DNA of 64,000 nucleotides. Origin: Gaetbulibacter sp. 4G1 (lineage in GTDB: Bacteria; Bacteroidota; Bacteroidia; Flavobacteriales; Flavobacteriaceae). The notes below the pieces were generated by a model. That model was not told the origin of the DNA. It saw only the letters and a program-made list of their open reading frames with translations, and made no database searches. The stretch covers positions 62,001 through 126,000 of the forward strand of contig NZ_MDVN01000023.1 of NCBI RefSeq assembly GCF_002741945.1, read 5' to 3'. The first letter of the stretch is position 1, and every line of letters begins with the position of its first letter. The position numbers and the translations under genes are program-made. Positions 18,989 through 27,505 of this stretch are shown here, piece after piece.

Positions 18989-19818
18989 TTATTATCTATT
19001 TTTATCCACGATTTTGGTACAACCTCAGAATAATCAATAGAACTATCGTTAAACCATGTTTCTGGTGCTATAACTATTCTATTAGGATTTGTATTTAACC
19101 AAGCTCCCCACCAACTAAAACTGCTATTTGCTATAACATTATGCTTACAATTAGACATTAGTAACAAATCTTGGTAACTAGATTCTGCATCGTTAATATC
19201 AACATAATAGGTTTTAGAATTAGTTATAAAGTTTTCCTTTACCCAATCCATATCATCTGAAAAAACATAATAAATAGGATTCTCCACATGATTTAAAATA
19301 TAATTTAATGCTTTTTTATAATACACATCTTTAGATGTATTATGCATATCGTGCAACAAATAATCTCCTCTTCTTATATGAATTGAGACTGAATTAGATT
19401 GATTTATAGCTTCTATTAATTCTATTGTTTCTTTTTTTAATGGAGAAACTATTTTTAAATCTTTTAATAGTTCTTCTCTAAATTTTATAAAATACTGCTC
19501 TGAATGAAAATACCCTTTTAAAAAAATATTAATATATTTTTGATTAAAAAAATCTTTATTATAAGTAAAGTCTTTTTCATAATAATTTTTATAGATTTTA
19601 AATCTATAAAAAAATTTCTTACACCATTTTGGTAAATTATTTTTATATACTTTTTCTTTAATGTTAAAATGATTTAAACCATAAGCATGCGTTTTATATG
19701 TTTTAAAAGCATCAATATCCAGAAACAAGCTTTCTTTGTGTTTTATAGATAATGCTTTAGCTGCAGCATATTGAAATAATTGATTTCCAATACCTCCTAT
19801 AAGCCTTATTACAACCAT
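18985..19818 (-). CDS. GT11-family alpha-1,2-fucosyl/colitosyl-transferase
   Basis: The 277-residue protein has all GT11 landmarks: RLIGGIGNQLFQYAAAKAL (5-23), GYFHSEQYF, the donor-binding HIRRGDY (147-153), YYVFSDDMDWVKENF, and the C-terminal NSSFSWWGAWL. GT11 enzymes transfer L-fucose from GDP-fucose in alpha-1,2 linkage. At least one known E. coli O55 enzyme of this family uses GDP-colitose. Given the ColD-like gene in the same locus, colitose is a good alternative donor. Confidence 0.93.
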   Translation of the reverse strand: MVVIRLIGGIGNQLFQYAAAKALSIKHKESLFLDIDAFKTYKTHAYGLNHFNIKEKVYKNNLPKWCKKFFYRFKIYKNYYEKDFTYNKDFFNQKYINIFLKGYFHSEQYFIKFREELLKDLKIVSPLKKETIELIEAINQSNSVSIHIRRGDYLLHDMHNTSKDVYYKKALNYILNHVENPIYYVFSDDMDWVKENFITNSKTYYVDINDAESSYQDLLLMSNCKHNVIANSSFSWWGAWLNTNPNRIVIAPETWFNDSSIDYSEVVPKSWIKIDNK

Positions 19819-19845
19819 ATTGCTATTGATTTTTTGAATTTTTCT

Positions 19846-21003
19846 TTACTCATTTAACAGGCTTTTTTCTACAATAGCATATGCACTAGCTATCTTTTTA
19901 TTAATATATTGATAATCTAACAACTTTGATTTATCTTCTGTATTTACTTTATAAGCGTTTTCTAATAAATTTGAGCTAAATAATGCTTTTAATATTAATT
20001 CTTTTATAGTATTAATATTTTCGGCATCTTCAATTAGCAACCCATTAATATCATGTGTAATTATATCTTCAGTAGCCCCTCCAGGATTGGTTTGTATGGG
20101 AAAAGCACCCATTACAATAGTTTCTAATAAAGTATTAGGCATACCATCTGAAACACTATTACCAATACTTATTAATGATTTACCCATTAACGTTAACAAC
20201 TCATTATGACTAAGATTATGACGTCCATAGACTTTAAAAGATAGATTATTGTTCTCAATATATTTTTGTACTATTTCATGTGTTGCAAATACTATTACTT
20301 GGTAACCTGCAATTTTATCTTTAATTATCTCTAACGCTTTAATAACATTTAATGCTCTTCCAAATTGATGCTCATAACCTTTTACTAATATTATTTTTCT
20401 ACTTTTTAATGGTTTTCTTGAGGCTAATATTTCGTTTATCTTAAATCCACCTCCTCCATAAATTGTATCTAAATACTCTCCTCCAAAACCGTGTTTTTTA
20501 GCTAAAAACGAATCTCTTTTACAATCTGATATAAAATAATTTACTCTATTTAAAACTTTTTTAATCTTTTTTTTGTGTGCTTTATATTCTCCATAAAAAT
20601 ACAAATCACTACCCCAACAGGAATACATCCACTTTAATGTTGGGTGTTTTTTCATGGTTTTTAAAAGTGGGTAAGAACAATTTTGCATCTCAAAACTATG
20701 AACAACATCTGGATTGATTTCTTTTATAATTTCTTCTAATTTTTCGTAAACTGTAATCTCTAATATAGGTTGTATTACATTATACAAACTAGGGTTCTTT
20801 TTTGATAACAAAAATTCTCCTTTTACATATTTTAATTTTCTTTTTTTCCAATTCACATATTGGTTAGACTTTGGTATAAGTTCTGTATGCAAAACTCCTC
20901 TATTTAAGATATCAAACCAAAACAATTCATGTTTGTTTTGATCTATATTCTCTACCCAACGCATTACATGTAATGAGGGCATAGATACCAAAAGTATTTT
21001 CAT
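19846..21003 (-). CDS. GT4-family glycosyltransferase (second of two paralogues)
   Basis: The GT-B protein has 385 residues and opens KILLVSMPSLHVMRWVENI. It contains CWGSDLYF, ISDCKRDSFLAKKHGFGGEY, IILVKGYEHQFGRALNVIKAL and the donor site SDGMPNTLLETIVMGAFPIQ. It parallels the gene at 12371-13513 in block order, and both have a related hairpin just upstream of the start. Sequence divergence is large, so the duplication is old or the two came in separately. Confidence 0.9.
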   Translation of the reverse strand: MKILLVSMPSLHVMRWVENIDQNKHELFWFDILNRGVLHTELIPKSNQYVNWKKRKLKYVKGEFLLSKKNPSLYNVIQPILEITVYEKLEEIIKEINPDVVHSFEMQNCSYPLLKTMKKHPTLKWMYSCWGSDLYFYGEYKAHKKKIKKVLNRVNYFISDCKRDSFLAKKHGFGGEYLDTIYGGGGFKINEILASRKPLKSRKIILVKGYEHQFGRALNVIKALEIIKDKIAGYQVIVFATHEIVQKYIENNNLSFKVYGRHNLSHNELLTLMGKSLISIGNSVSDGMPNTLLETIVMGAFPIQTNPGGATEDIITHDINGLLIEDAENINTIKELILKALFSSNLLENAYKVNTEDKSKLLDYQYINKKIASAYAIVEKSLLNE

Positions 21004-21039
21004 GTGTATATATTATTTTGCTTTTTTTTAGTCACATGT

Positions 21040-21089
21040 AACTTCCGTATAATCATTTTCTTATATATTGAAATCTCGTTATGGAAGTT
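21040..21089 (-). other. Intergenic hairpin, copy 2
   Basis: AACTTCC (21040-21046) pairs with GGAAGTT (21083-21089). Interior bases such as TAAT-ATTTTC-TAT-TA and the GTTTCATAAT after the right arm match copy 1 at 13551-13597, while the stem sequence has changed on both sides. It sits in the 97-bp gap upstream of the second GT4 paralogue. Confidence 0.5.
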
Positions 21090-21100
21090 TCATAATTAAT

Positions 21101-21955
21101 TTATAGGTCTTTAAGTATTTTTCTCTTAAACACAAACAACATTATTCTTAAAAAAACTGAAAGTACTTTTTTTGACAAATTTGAATATTCAAGTTCTTTT
21201 AACATCTTAAACCTATTTTGGTTTAATAAATTTTCGCTTGCTTTTAGTTCTATGTAATCGTTATAAATAGCTATTGGAAGTAATTCTTGCAAAACCTGCT
21301 TACGCTCATTAGTTTTTAGGTTAAAACTGGAATTACTTATACCATTCATATCAAAATAAGCTATTTCTATATCAATATACTTAACTGAAGCATTATTCAA
21401 AATAATAGTTTCAATAAAAAATTTCCAATCAGAAACAACTTTTAAAGTTTCATCAAAATTTCCGTAATTATTAAAAATTATACGTTTAAAAAAAGTAGCT
21501 GGAAAAGCCAAGCTAGAGCCATCAAAAAAATGCTTTAAAGTTAGCTGTTTTCCACTAGCTCCCTTATTTACAATACATTTATCCTTATTATATCTATTAA
21601 TTAAGTTTCCATAAATTATATCTTCTCCTGTAAACAAGTTTAGTGCTTTAGATATAACATCATTAGTTGTAAACCAATCTCCTGAATTTAAAAATAAAAC
21701 ATAGTCTCCTGTCGCTCTCAAAAGCCCTTTATTCATAGCATTATAAATACCTTTATCGGGTTCACTTATCCAATAATCTATTTTGCTACTATTCTTTTCT
21801 AAATAAGATTTACTAGCATCACTTGAATTACCATCAATTACAATTAGCTCACAATTTTTATAAGATTGACCAAACACACTTTCTAGTGTTTTTTGCAAAC
21901 CCTTATAATCATTGTAATTTATAGTGATTACTGACAATTTAATCTCTTTGACCAT
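21101..21955 (-). CDS. GT2-family glycosyltransferase (WcaA-like)
   Basis: The 284-residue protein has LSVITINYNDYKGLQKTLES, LIVIDGNSSDAS, the SEPDKGIYNAMNKG block and NSGD at 90-93 in place of DSDD. These are the marks of the colanic-acid type GT2 branch. SDWKFFIETI supplies the base block. A hydrophobic, basic C-terminus (SVFLRIMLFVFKRK) may touch the membrane. I use the ATG at 21955, 11 bp after the upstream gene's stop. Confidence 0.88.
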   Translation of the reverse strand: MVKEIKLSVITINYNDYKGLQKTLESVFGQSYKNCELIVIDGNSSDASKSYLEKNSSKIDYWISEPDKGIYNAMNKGLLRATGDYVLFLNSGDWFTTNDVISKALNLFTGEDIIYGNLINRYNKDKCIVNKGASGKQLTLKHFFDGSSLAFPATFFKRIIFNNYGNFDETLKVVSDWKFFIETIILNNASVKYIDIEIAYFDMNGISNSSFNLKTNERKQVLQELLPIAIYNDYIELKASENLLNQNRFKMLKELEYSNLSKKVLSVFLRIMLFVFKRKILKDL

Positions 21956-21965
21956 TTATTAATCC

Positions 21966-22886
21966 TTAAATTAAATGCTTTATTCTTGTTAAACCTTTAC
22001 CAAACATTATATAAATTACACCCAACCAAATAAGTTTATTTTTTGTGACTAAATTTAAAATATTATTGAAAACACTTCTTTTAAAAAAAAACAAATATTG
22101 TTTGTTTTGCAAAGCATCTTTAAGTGTATTTAAATAATCTTGAGCTGCTAAATTTACTCCTTCAATATCGTTATTCTGTTTAAAATAATTATAAATATTA
22201 CCACAAACAAATAAGGAGGATTCTAAATCTATCTTTTTATATTTTGAATAGCTAGCTGATATAGAGTTTGCATGTATTCTTATTTTAACTAAGCTCTCTT
22301 TTACTACACCTCCAACTGCCTTTTTATTAATTAAAACTCTAAATAAAAAATCTAAATCTTGAGCTCTAGATAAATCCTCGTTAAAACTATAAGTTTCTAC
22401 TAAACTTCTCTTAAAGATTATAGCTGGAGTATTTAATCTTAGTATTCCTTTAGCATAACTTTTCACAATATTATTTGATTGCTGAGGCAAGTACTCTTTT
22501 AAATCTCCCTCTAAATCAAACAAGGTAAATCCGCAAATATTATAATTTATTAGTGGATTATATTCAAAGAATTCCACTTTAGTTTTTAAAAAACCAACTA
22601 ACATAATATCATCGCTATCAAACCATTGTATATACTTTCCTTTAGCTTTTTTAAATCCAAAATTTCTGCAAGAATTTGCTCCTTTCAATAAATTTTTTGG
22701 TCTTTTGAAATATTTAAACTTTTTATTTTTTTTAACAAATTTAGTCAACAACAAATCTGTTCCATCATCACTTCCATCATCAACTATAATACATTCCCAA
22801 TTTGTATAGCTTTGTGATTTAATAGAATTTAATGTCTCTAATATTAAATCGCTTCTATTGTATGTTGGTATTATAATTGAAATCAT
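21966..22886 (-). CDS. GT2-family glycosyltransferase
   Basis: The 306-residue enzyme is close to the 13603-14550 product in its N-terminal domain: ISIIIPTYNRSDLILETL, SYTNWECIIVDDGSDDGT, NSCRNFGF and QWFDSDDIM (DSDD 90-93). LSRAQDLDFLFRVL is the base block. A 187-bp gap separates it from the kinase-like gene upstream. That gap holds no gene and only a short weak hairpin. Confidence 0.9.
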   Translation of the reverse strand: MISIIIPTYNRSDLILETLNSIKSQSYTNWECIIVDDGSDDGTDLLLTKFVKKNKKFKYFKRPKNLLKGANSCRNFGFKKAKGKYIQWFDSDDIMLVGFLKTKVEFFEYNPLINYNICGFTLFDLEGDLKEYLPQQSNNIVKSYAKGILRLNTPAIIFKRSLVETYSFNEDLSRAQDLDFLFRVLINKKAVGGVVKESLVKIRIHANSISASYSKYKKIDLESSLFVCGNIYNYFKQNNDIEGVNLAAQDYLNTLKDALQNKQYLFFFKRSVFNNILNLVTKNKLIWLGVIYIMFGKGLTRIKHLI

Positions 22887-23073
22887 TATTTAAAAAAATA
22901 AAAGTTTAAATATTTTAAGTCATTATACTTTTCATAAGAAACAACATGTCTATATTTTTTGTATGTCTCCCCCATTAATTGATTCATGACCAAATTGAAA
23001 ACCTTGGGCCTTTAAGATGTTCTCGTTAGAATGTTAATAACTATTTCTAGCATATTAATTCTATAATTACACA

Positions 23074-25272
23074 TCATTCTAAGCTTTTTTTACAATAAAT
23101 AGCTATAAATTTTCTTTTTTTTAAGCCAATTAATTGTTCCCAATAAAAGGCATAATTATCTTTTACACCACCATAACCTAAAGGAAAATCAGATATAATG
23201 TTTTTTGGTAGCTTATTTAAGTCATATGAATCAATTAAGTTTTTTGGTTGTTCTACTTGAGTAGCAAATTCAAAGTCTATTATTTTTAATTCATTATTAC
23301 TACTACATAAAACATTACTAGGGTTTAAGTCAACAATACAATATTCATTTTCATGCAACGTTTTGAATATATTATAAAGTTGTTCTTTTATTTCTTCAGA
23401 TAAGTTAATAGCTTTATCTTCTAAAGCTACATAATTTTCGAAATATTCTGATATAAAATAGTTATCTGCTTGCTTAAATAACTTTGGTACAAAATCGTAG
23501 TCTTTAAATTTTTTCATAAAGCTTATTTCACGCTTAAGAAAACGACTTGAATATTTATTAAATGTTTTTTTTATTGCTAGTCTACCTTGAAATTCGATAA
23601 GCTCTATTTTAGATCTTAAAGAATTTCTGGATAAATTAGATATTACTCTATATTTTGATTTATAAAACAATTCAATATTTAAACAAGCTTGAATTATTTT
23701 ATAAATCTCTTCTTTTGAAAATCCTAAGATTTCAAGGTGATTAATAGATTCATAAAAATCATCAGAAGAATGTACACCATTAAAACTTTCTTTATCAGTC
23801 AACAAAATGAATAGACTTCTTAGTTTAAGCTTTAAATCATGAATCTTTTTATTTTCTAAAGACGGGTAATTAGTCTTCAAATCACCATTAGGAGCTACAA
23901 AAAATGGGTCATAAATAATATAATAGTATTCTGGGGTGCCTCCACTTACATCAAAAGGTCCATTTCCCCAATTTCCTCCTCTAACTTCTCTTATTACTCT
24001 ATCCTTATGGTCCTTTAAAATTTCTCCTTGTTTAATAATATAAAATCCAAAACTTCTTATAAAATCTTCAATTTTTTCTGAAGATTTTAATTTAAATCCT
24101 TTTTCTCGAATAAATAAAACAGAGAGTCCTTTTACATAATCACACTTTTTGTTTATTTTATCTCTCTCTATACTTATCAAAGATTCTAACCAAACATTTT
24201 CTTTATTTATATGCTTTAATTTTAGCATCAAATCGTAAGAAGGATAATATCCTTGATTTTTCAAAAGTGCTGATAAACTAACTAAATCAAAAGAAGTTTC
24301 AATCTTGTTTTTTACCAATAAATCTTTAATAATTAAACTATAATTATGGTCAAGTTCATTATTAGGTAATGGTATTAGGTCATCTACAGGAATACCACTA
24401 TTTACTCCTTTATGAAAAACAGCATGATACATAATAGACATCAAATAACCTTTAGAATCTGGTATATAAAATCCATTTTTAACGGTTTTATTTTTTAAAA
24501 TAGTAATAGATAAGTCTTTAGGAAAATACAATAAGCCTCCAAAATCTGTATTACTATCTCCACTCACGGAATACAAATCTATAGGTAACACTCCAACTTT
24601 AGACTCTAAAATAGATAACACATTACTTATTGAGTCATTTGCTACTAAAATATCAATATCTTCTTTAATATCACCTAAAAAATCTATTTTGTCAAACCAC
24701 CTCAACATCACAGCATTTATGTTAGATGAATAAAGGTGCTGCATAAATGTCTTTCTAGAGAATTGATATGGAATATACCTTCTTGTTTGCTTCACAACTT
24801 TCTTATCAACTCTTTCTAAAATAAAATATCTTTTGTTAGCAACTTTTAAAAATTTAGAAATATAAATTTGCTTATTGGCTATTAACCATAAAACAAGCGG
24901 GACGTTTTTTAAACCAAAAAAAAACGGTATTCCTACATAATGTATTGTTTTAGATATTGACGTTATAAGGCTTATTGTTTTCTGATCAAATAAATAAAAA
25001 TTTGCATTAGAACAAGGAATACTAAACTCATTTGTTATATACTCTTGCTGACCTGGATTAGGGTTTAAAGAATTTATATTTTTTGGATTGTAATAAAAAT
25101 ATATATAATTGGTAATGGATTCATAATTTACTGATAACGAATTAAAAGAACTTGATAAAAAGAATATTTTTTTTATGCCCCTAATCTTATCCTTATTTAT
25201 TTTTTTTTTAAAATTAAGAGTAAAAAGTAATTGTCTACGTAGTACTTTTAACAATAGGAGTACTTTTTTCAT
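23074..25272 (-). CDS. Multidomain protein: nucleotidyltransferase-like, NDK-like and kinase-like domains
   Basis: About 732 residues from an ATG at 25272, which overlaps the wzt stop by 4 bp (a GTG 6 bp upstream is possible). Three regions can be read. Around 195-300, FLGDIKEDIDILVA resembles the G-D-x-D-I-D-x-L core of small nucleotidyltransferases. Around 383-518, LSVLFIREKG, SFGFYIIKQGEI and FNGVHSSDDFYESINHLEIL resemble the start, middle and catalytic-His region of nucleoside diphosphate kinase (His501). Around 558-675 lies a protein-kinase/WaaP-like core: AIKK (Lys568), REISF, VDLNPSNVL (Asp648) and IIDFEFA (Asp666). It has no membrane segment beyond a hydrophobic N-terminal patch. By position beside Wzt it may modify or cap the polymer, as WbdD does, but that is inference. 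Confidence 0.7.
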   Translation of the reverse strand: MKKVLLLLKVLRRQLLFTLNFKKKINKDKIRGIKKIFFLSSSFNSLSVNYESITNYIYFYYNPKNINSLNPNPGQQEYITNEFSIPCSNANFYLFDQKTISLITSISKTIHYVGIPFFFGLKNVPLVLWLIANKQIYISKFLKVANKRYFILERVDKKVVKQTRRYIPYQFSRKTFMQHLYSSNINAVMLRWFDKIDFLGDIKEDIDILVANDSISNVLSILESKVGVLPIDLYSVSGDSNTDFGGLLYFPKDLSITILKNKTVKNGFYIPDSKGYLMSIMYHAVFHKGVNSGIPVDDLIPLPNNELDHNYSLIIKDLLVKNKIETSFDLVSLSALLKNQGYYPSYDLMLKLKHINKENVWLESLISIERDKINKKCDYVKGLSVLFIREKGFKLKSSEKIEDFIRSFGFYIIKQGEILKDHKDRVIREVRGGNWGNGPFDVSGGTPEYYYIIYDPFFVAPNGDLKTNYPSLENKKIHDLKLKLRSLFILLTDKESFNGVHSSDDFYESINHLEILGFSKEEIYKIIQACLNIELFYKSKYRVISNLSRNSLRSKIELIEFQGRLAIKKTFNKYSSRFLKREISFMKKFKDYDFVPKLFKQADNYFISEYFENYVALEDKAINLSEEIKEQLYNIFKTLHENEYCIVDLNPSNVLCSSNNELKIIDFEFATQVEQPKNLIDSYDLNKLPKNIISDFPLGYGGVKDNYAFYWEQLIGLKKRKFIAIYCKKSLE

Positions 25273-26549
25273 AACCACTTATAATCTACATATACCCCTT
25301 TTCTTTTTTTAGCTGGTAATTTTCCAGATCCATAATAATCCCCTTCTTGAACAGAAAAAATATGTGCTTCATGAACAGAATCTAACATTCTATCATTTAA
25401 AGAACAATTAATATTTATAGTATACTCCCCTTTATTTAAGGGTAATTTTTCTATATAACTAGTAAAAGTTTGAATTGGTTTATTAATATTATATACTTTA
25501 GAGATACAATCACTTCTACTAGCAAATAAAAAGCTACCTGCTTCATTAAAAACTGAAACAGTAAAGGACACATTAGTATATTCCATTCCAGATATGTTTT
25601 CAACTACTAATTTAAAAAAAGCTTTATCACCCGTGACAAGTATTGTGTTTTTTTCTTCGTTATTTGTATTTACAATTAATTTTATGATTTTTAATTGTTT
25701 TCCTAAATCCCCAGCACGTTTTCTATCATTTAAATCTATAGTCTTAATTACATTAGTACTTGAATTATAATAAAATTCAATCGCTTTTTCTGTTTCTGCT
25801 ACAAAACTTATTTTACCATTTTCTAAAACCATACATCTATCACATAGGTTTCTTACGGCAGCCATATTATGGCTCACAAACAAAACTGTCCTACCTTCCC
25901 CTTGCGAGATGTCTTGCATCTTACCTATAGCTTTTTTCTGAAATTCTGCATCTCCAACTGCTAATACTTCATCAATAACCAAAATTTCTGGTTCTAAAAA
26001 AGCAGCCACTGCAAAGGCTAAACGCACCGTCATACCAGAGCTGTACCGTTTTACTGGTGTGTCTATATAACGTTGGCAACCAGAAAAATCAATAATTTCG
26101 TCTATTTTAGAACCAATCTCTTTTTTAGTCATACCCAAAATAGCTCCATTTAGGTAAATATTCTCTCTACCTGTCATTTCACCATGAAATCCTGTACCTA
26201 CTTCTAATAAAGAAGCAATACGTCCTTTGGTTTTTATCTCTCCTGTTGTAGGTCCTGTAACTTTAGACAAAATTTTTAATAAGGTAGATTTACCTGCCCC
26301 GTTTTTCCCTATAATACCCAGAACCTCTCCCCGTTTCACTTCAAAATTTATATCTTTTAATGCCCACACATAATCAGAGCTCCCTTTTGTACTTCTATCG
26401 TTGCTTTCACCTATTTTTAAATACGGATCTTCTTTTCCTCTTACTTTATACCACCAACGGTTAAGATCATGACTTATAGTTCCTGTTCCAACAAGACCTA
26501 AACGATATTGTTTAGATATATTTTTAGCTTTTAATATAATATCTGACAT
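25269..26549 (-). CDS. wzt: Polysaccharide ABC exporter ATPase with C-terminal recognition domain
   Basis: Residues 1-255 form the ATPase: GIIGKNGAGKST (Walker A), YSSGM signature, EILVIDEVLAVGD (Walker B) and VSHNMAAVRNLC (switch). Residues about 270-426 are an extra beta-rich domain (VTGDKAFFKLVVENISGMEY, ASRSDCISKVYNI, LPLNKGEYTINI) of the Wzt-C kind, which in E. coli O8/O9a binds the capped end of the O-antigen before export. The gene is 33 bp downstream of wzm and overlaps the kinase-like gene. The extra domain predicts that a terminal cap decides when the chain is exported. Confidence 0.94.
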   Translation of the reverse strand: MSDIILKAKNISKQYRLGLVGTGTISHDLNRWWYKVRGKEDPYLKIGESNDRSTKGSSDYVWALKDINFEVKRGEVLGIIGKNGAGKSTLLKILSKVTGPTTGEIKTKGRIASLLEVGTGFHGEMTGRENIYLNGAILGMTKKEIGSKIDEIIDFSGCQRYIDTPVKRYSSGMTVRLAFAVAAFLEPEILVIDEVLAVGDAEFQKKAIGKMQDISQGEGRTVLFVSHNMAAVRNLCDRCMVLENGKISFVAETEKAIEFYYNSSTNVIKTIDLNDRKRAGDLGKQLKIIKLIVNTNNEEKNTILVTGDKAFFKLVVENISGMEYTNVSFTVSVFNEAGSFLFASRSDCISKVYNINKPIQTFTSYIEKLPLNKGEYTININCSLNDRMLDSVHEAHIFSVQEGDYYGSGKLPAKKRKGVYVDYKWL

Positions 26550-26582
26550 AATTAATTTGGGAAAAAAAATTTAATAATTTAC

Positions 26583-27476
26583 TTATACGGTATCAATAAA
26601 AGATTTTTCTGTTTTATTAAACAAAATTAAGCCAAGTAGAAAAATAAAAATGCTAACCACTAAAGCATATAAAAACTTAGTAAGAGAAAACTCTCCGACA
26701 CCCAAAGTCATGTGTCTAAATAATTCTATTGTTATTGTCATAGGGTTATACTCTATTAAGGAACCTACTAACTTAGGTAAAACTCCATGCTCAACCTTTT
26801 CTTTAATTAAGCTTAATGGGTACATAACCGCAGAGCCATACATAAGTAATTGCACACCAAAGCCTACTAAATAACTCAAGTCTCTGTATTTTGTTGTCAT
26901 TGAAGAAAGAGCCATTCCAAAGCCCAAACCTATTAAAGCCATAATTAATATCACTATTGGCAATAGAAGAATAACAATAACTGGGCGCGCTAATGAGGCT
27001 GCATCTGTAAAATATACGAAATAGAAATAAAAACTAATAAAAACTAATAATTGTATTCCAAATTTCAATAAATTAGAAACGACTACAGATAGAGGTGTAA
27101 TTACCCGCGGAAAATACACTTTACCAAAAATACCCTGATTAGCCTTAAAAGTGTCACTTGTACCACTTAAACATGCGCTAAAATAATTCCAGGATGTAAT
27201 GCCTGCTAGGTTAAATAAAAATGATGGTATTCCATCCCCTGTGTCTATAGAAGCTATATTATTAAAAACCAGAGTAAATATAACAGTTGTAAACAATGGT
27301 TGAGCTAAATACCAAAGTGGTCCCAGAATCGTTTGTTTATACTGTGTAATAACATCTCTTTTAACAAATAAAAAAAGCAAATCACGATAATTCCAAATCT
27401 CTTTAAAATTAAGATTAATCGCTCTCTTCTTTGGAGATATTGTATATAACCAATTGTTTTCTTTAATAGTATTCAA
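26583..27476 (-). CDS. wzm: Polysaccharide ABC exporter permease
   Basis: This is an ABC-2 type inner-membrane permease of 297 residues with about six membrane segments. The family's amphipathic start is present (WNYRDLLFLFVKRDVITQYKQ), followed by LGPLWYLAQPLF, SWNYFSACLSG, GIFGKVYFPRVITPL and the C-terminal YNPMTITIELFRH. It pairs with the ATPase in the next gene to move lipid-linked polysaccharide to the periplasm. Confidence 0.95.
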   Translation of the reverse strand: MNTIKENNWLYTISPKKRAINLNFKEIWNYRDLLFLFVKRDVITQYKQTILGPLWYLAQPLFTTVIFTLVFNNIASIDTGDGIPSFLFNLAGITSWNYFSACLSGTSDTFKANQGIFGKVYFPRVITPLSVVVSNLLKFGIQLLVFISFYFYFVYFTDAASLARPVIVILLLPIVILIMALIGLGFGMALSSMTTKYRDLSYLVGFGVQLLMYGSAVMYPLSLIKEKVEHGVLPKLVGSLIEYNPMTITIELFRHMTLGVGEFSLTKFLYALVVSIFIFLLGLILFNKTEKSFIDTV

Positions 27477-27505
27477 ATTTTATCCTTTTTGATTCCCTTT
27501 ATGTT

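Noticed and set aside
22887-23073. A third copy of the hairpin seen before the GT4 paralogues
   Set aside because: Only short stretches (TCTCGTTA, GTTAATAA) resemble it and no long stem can be formed.
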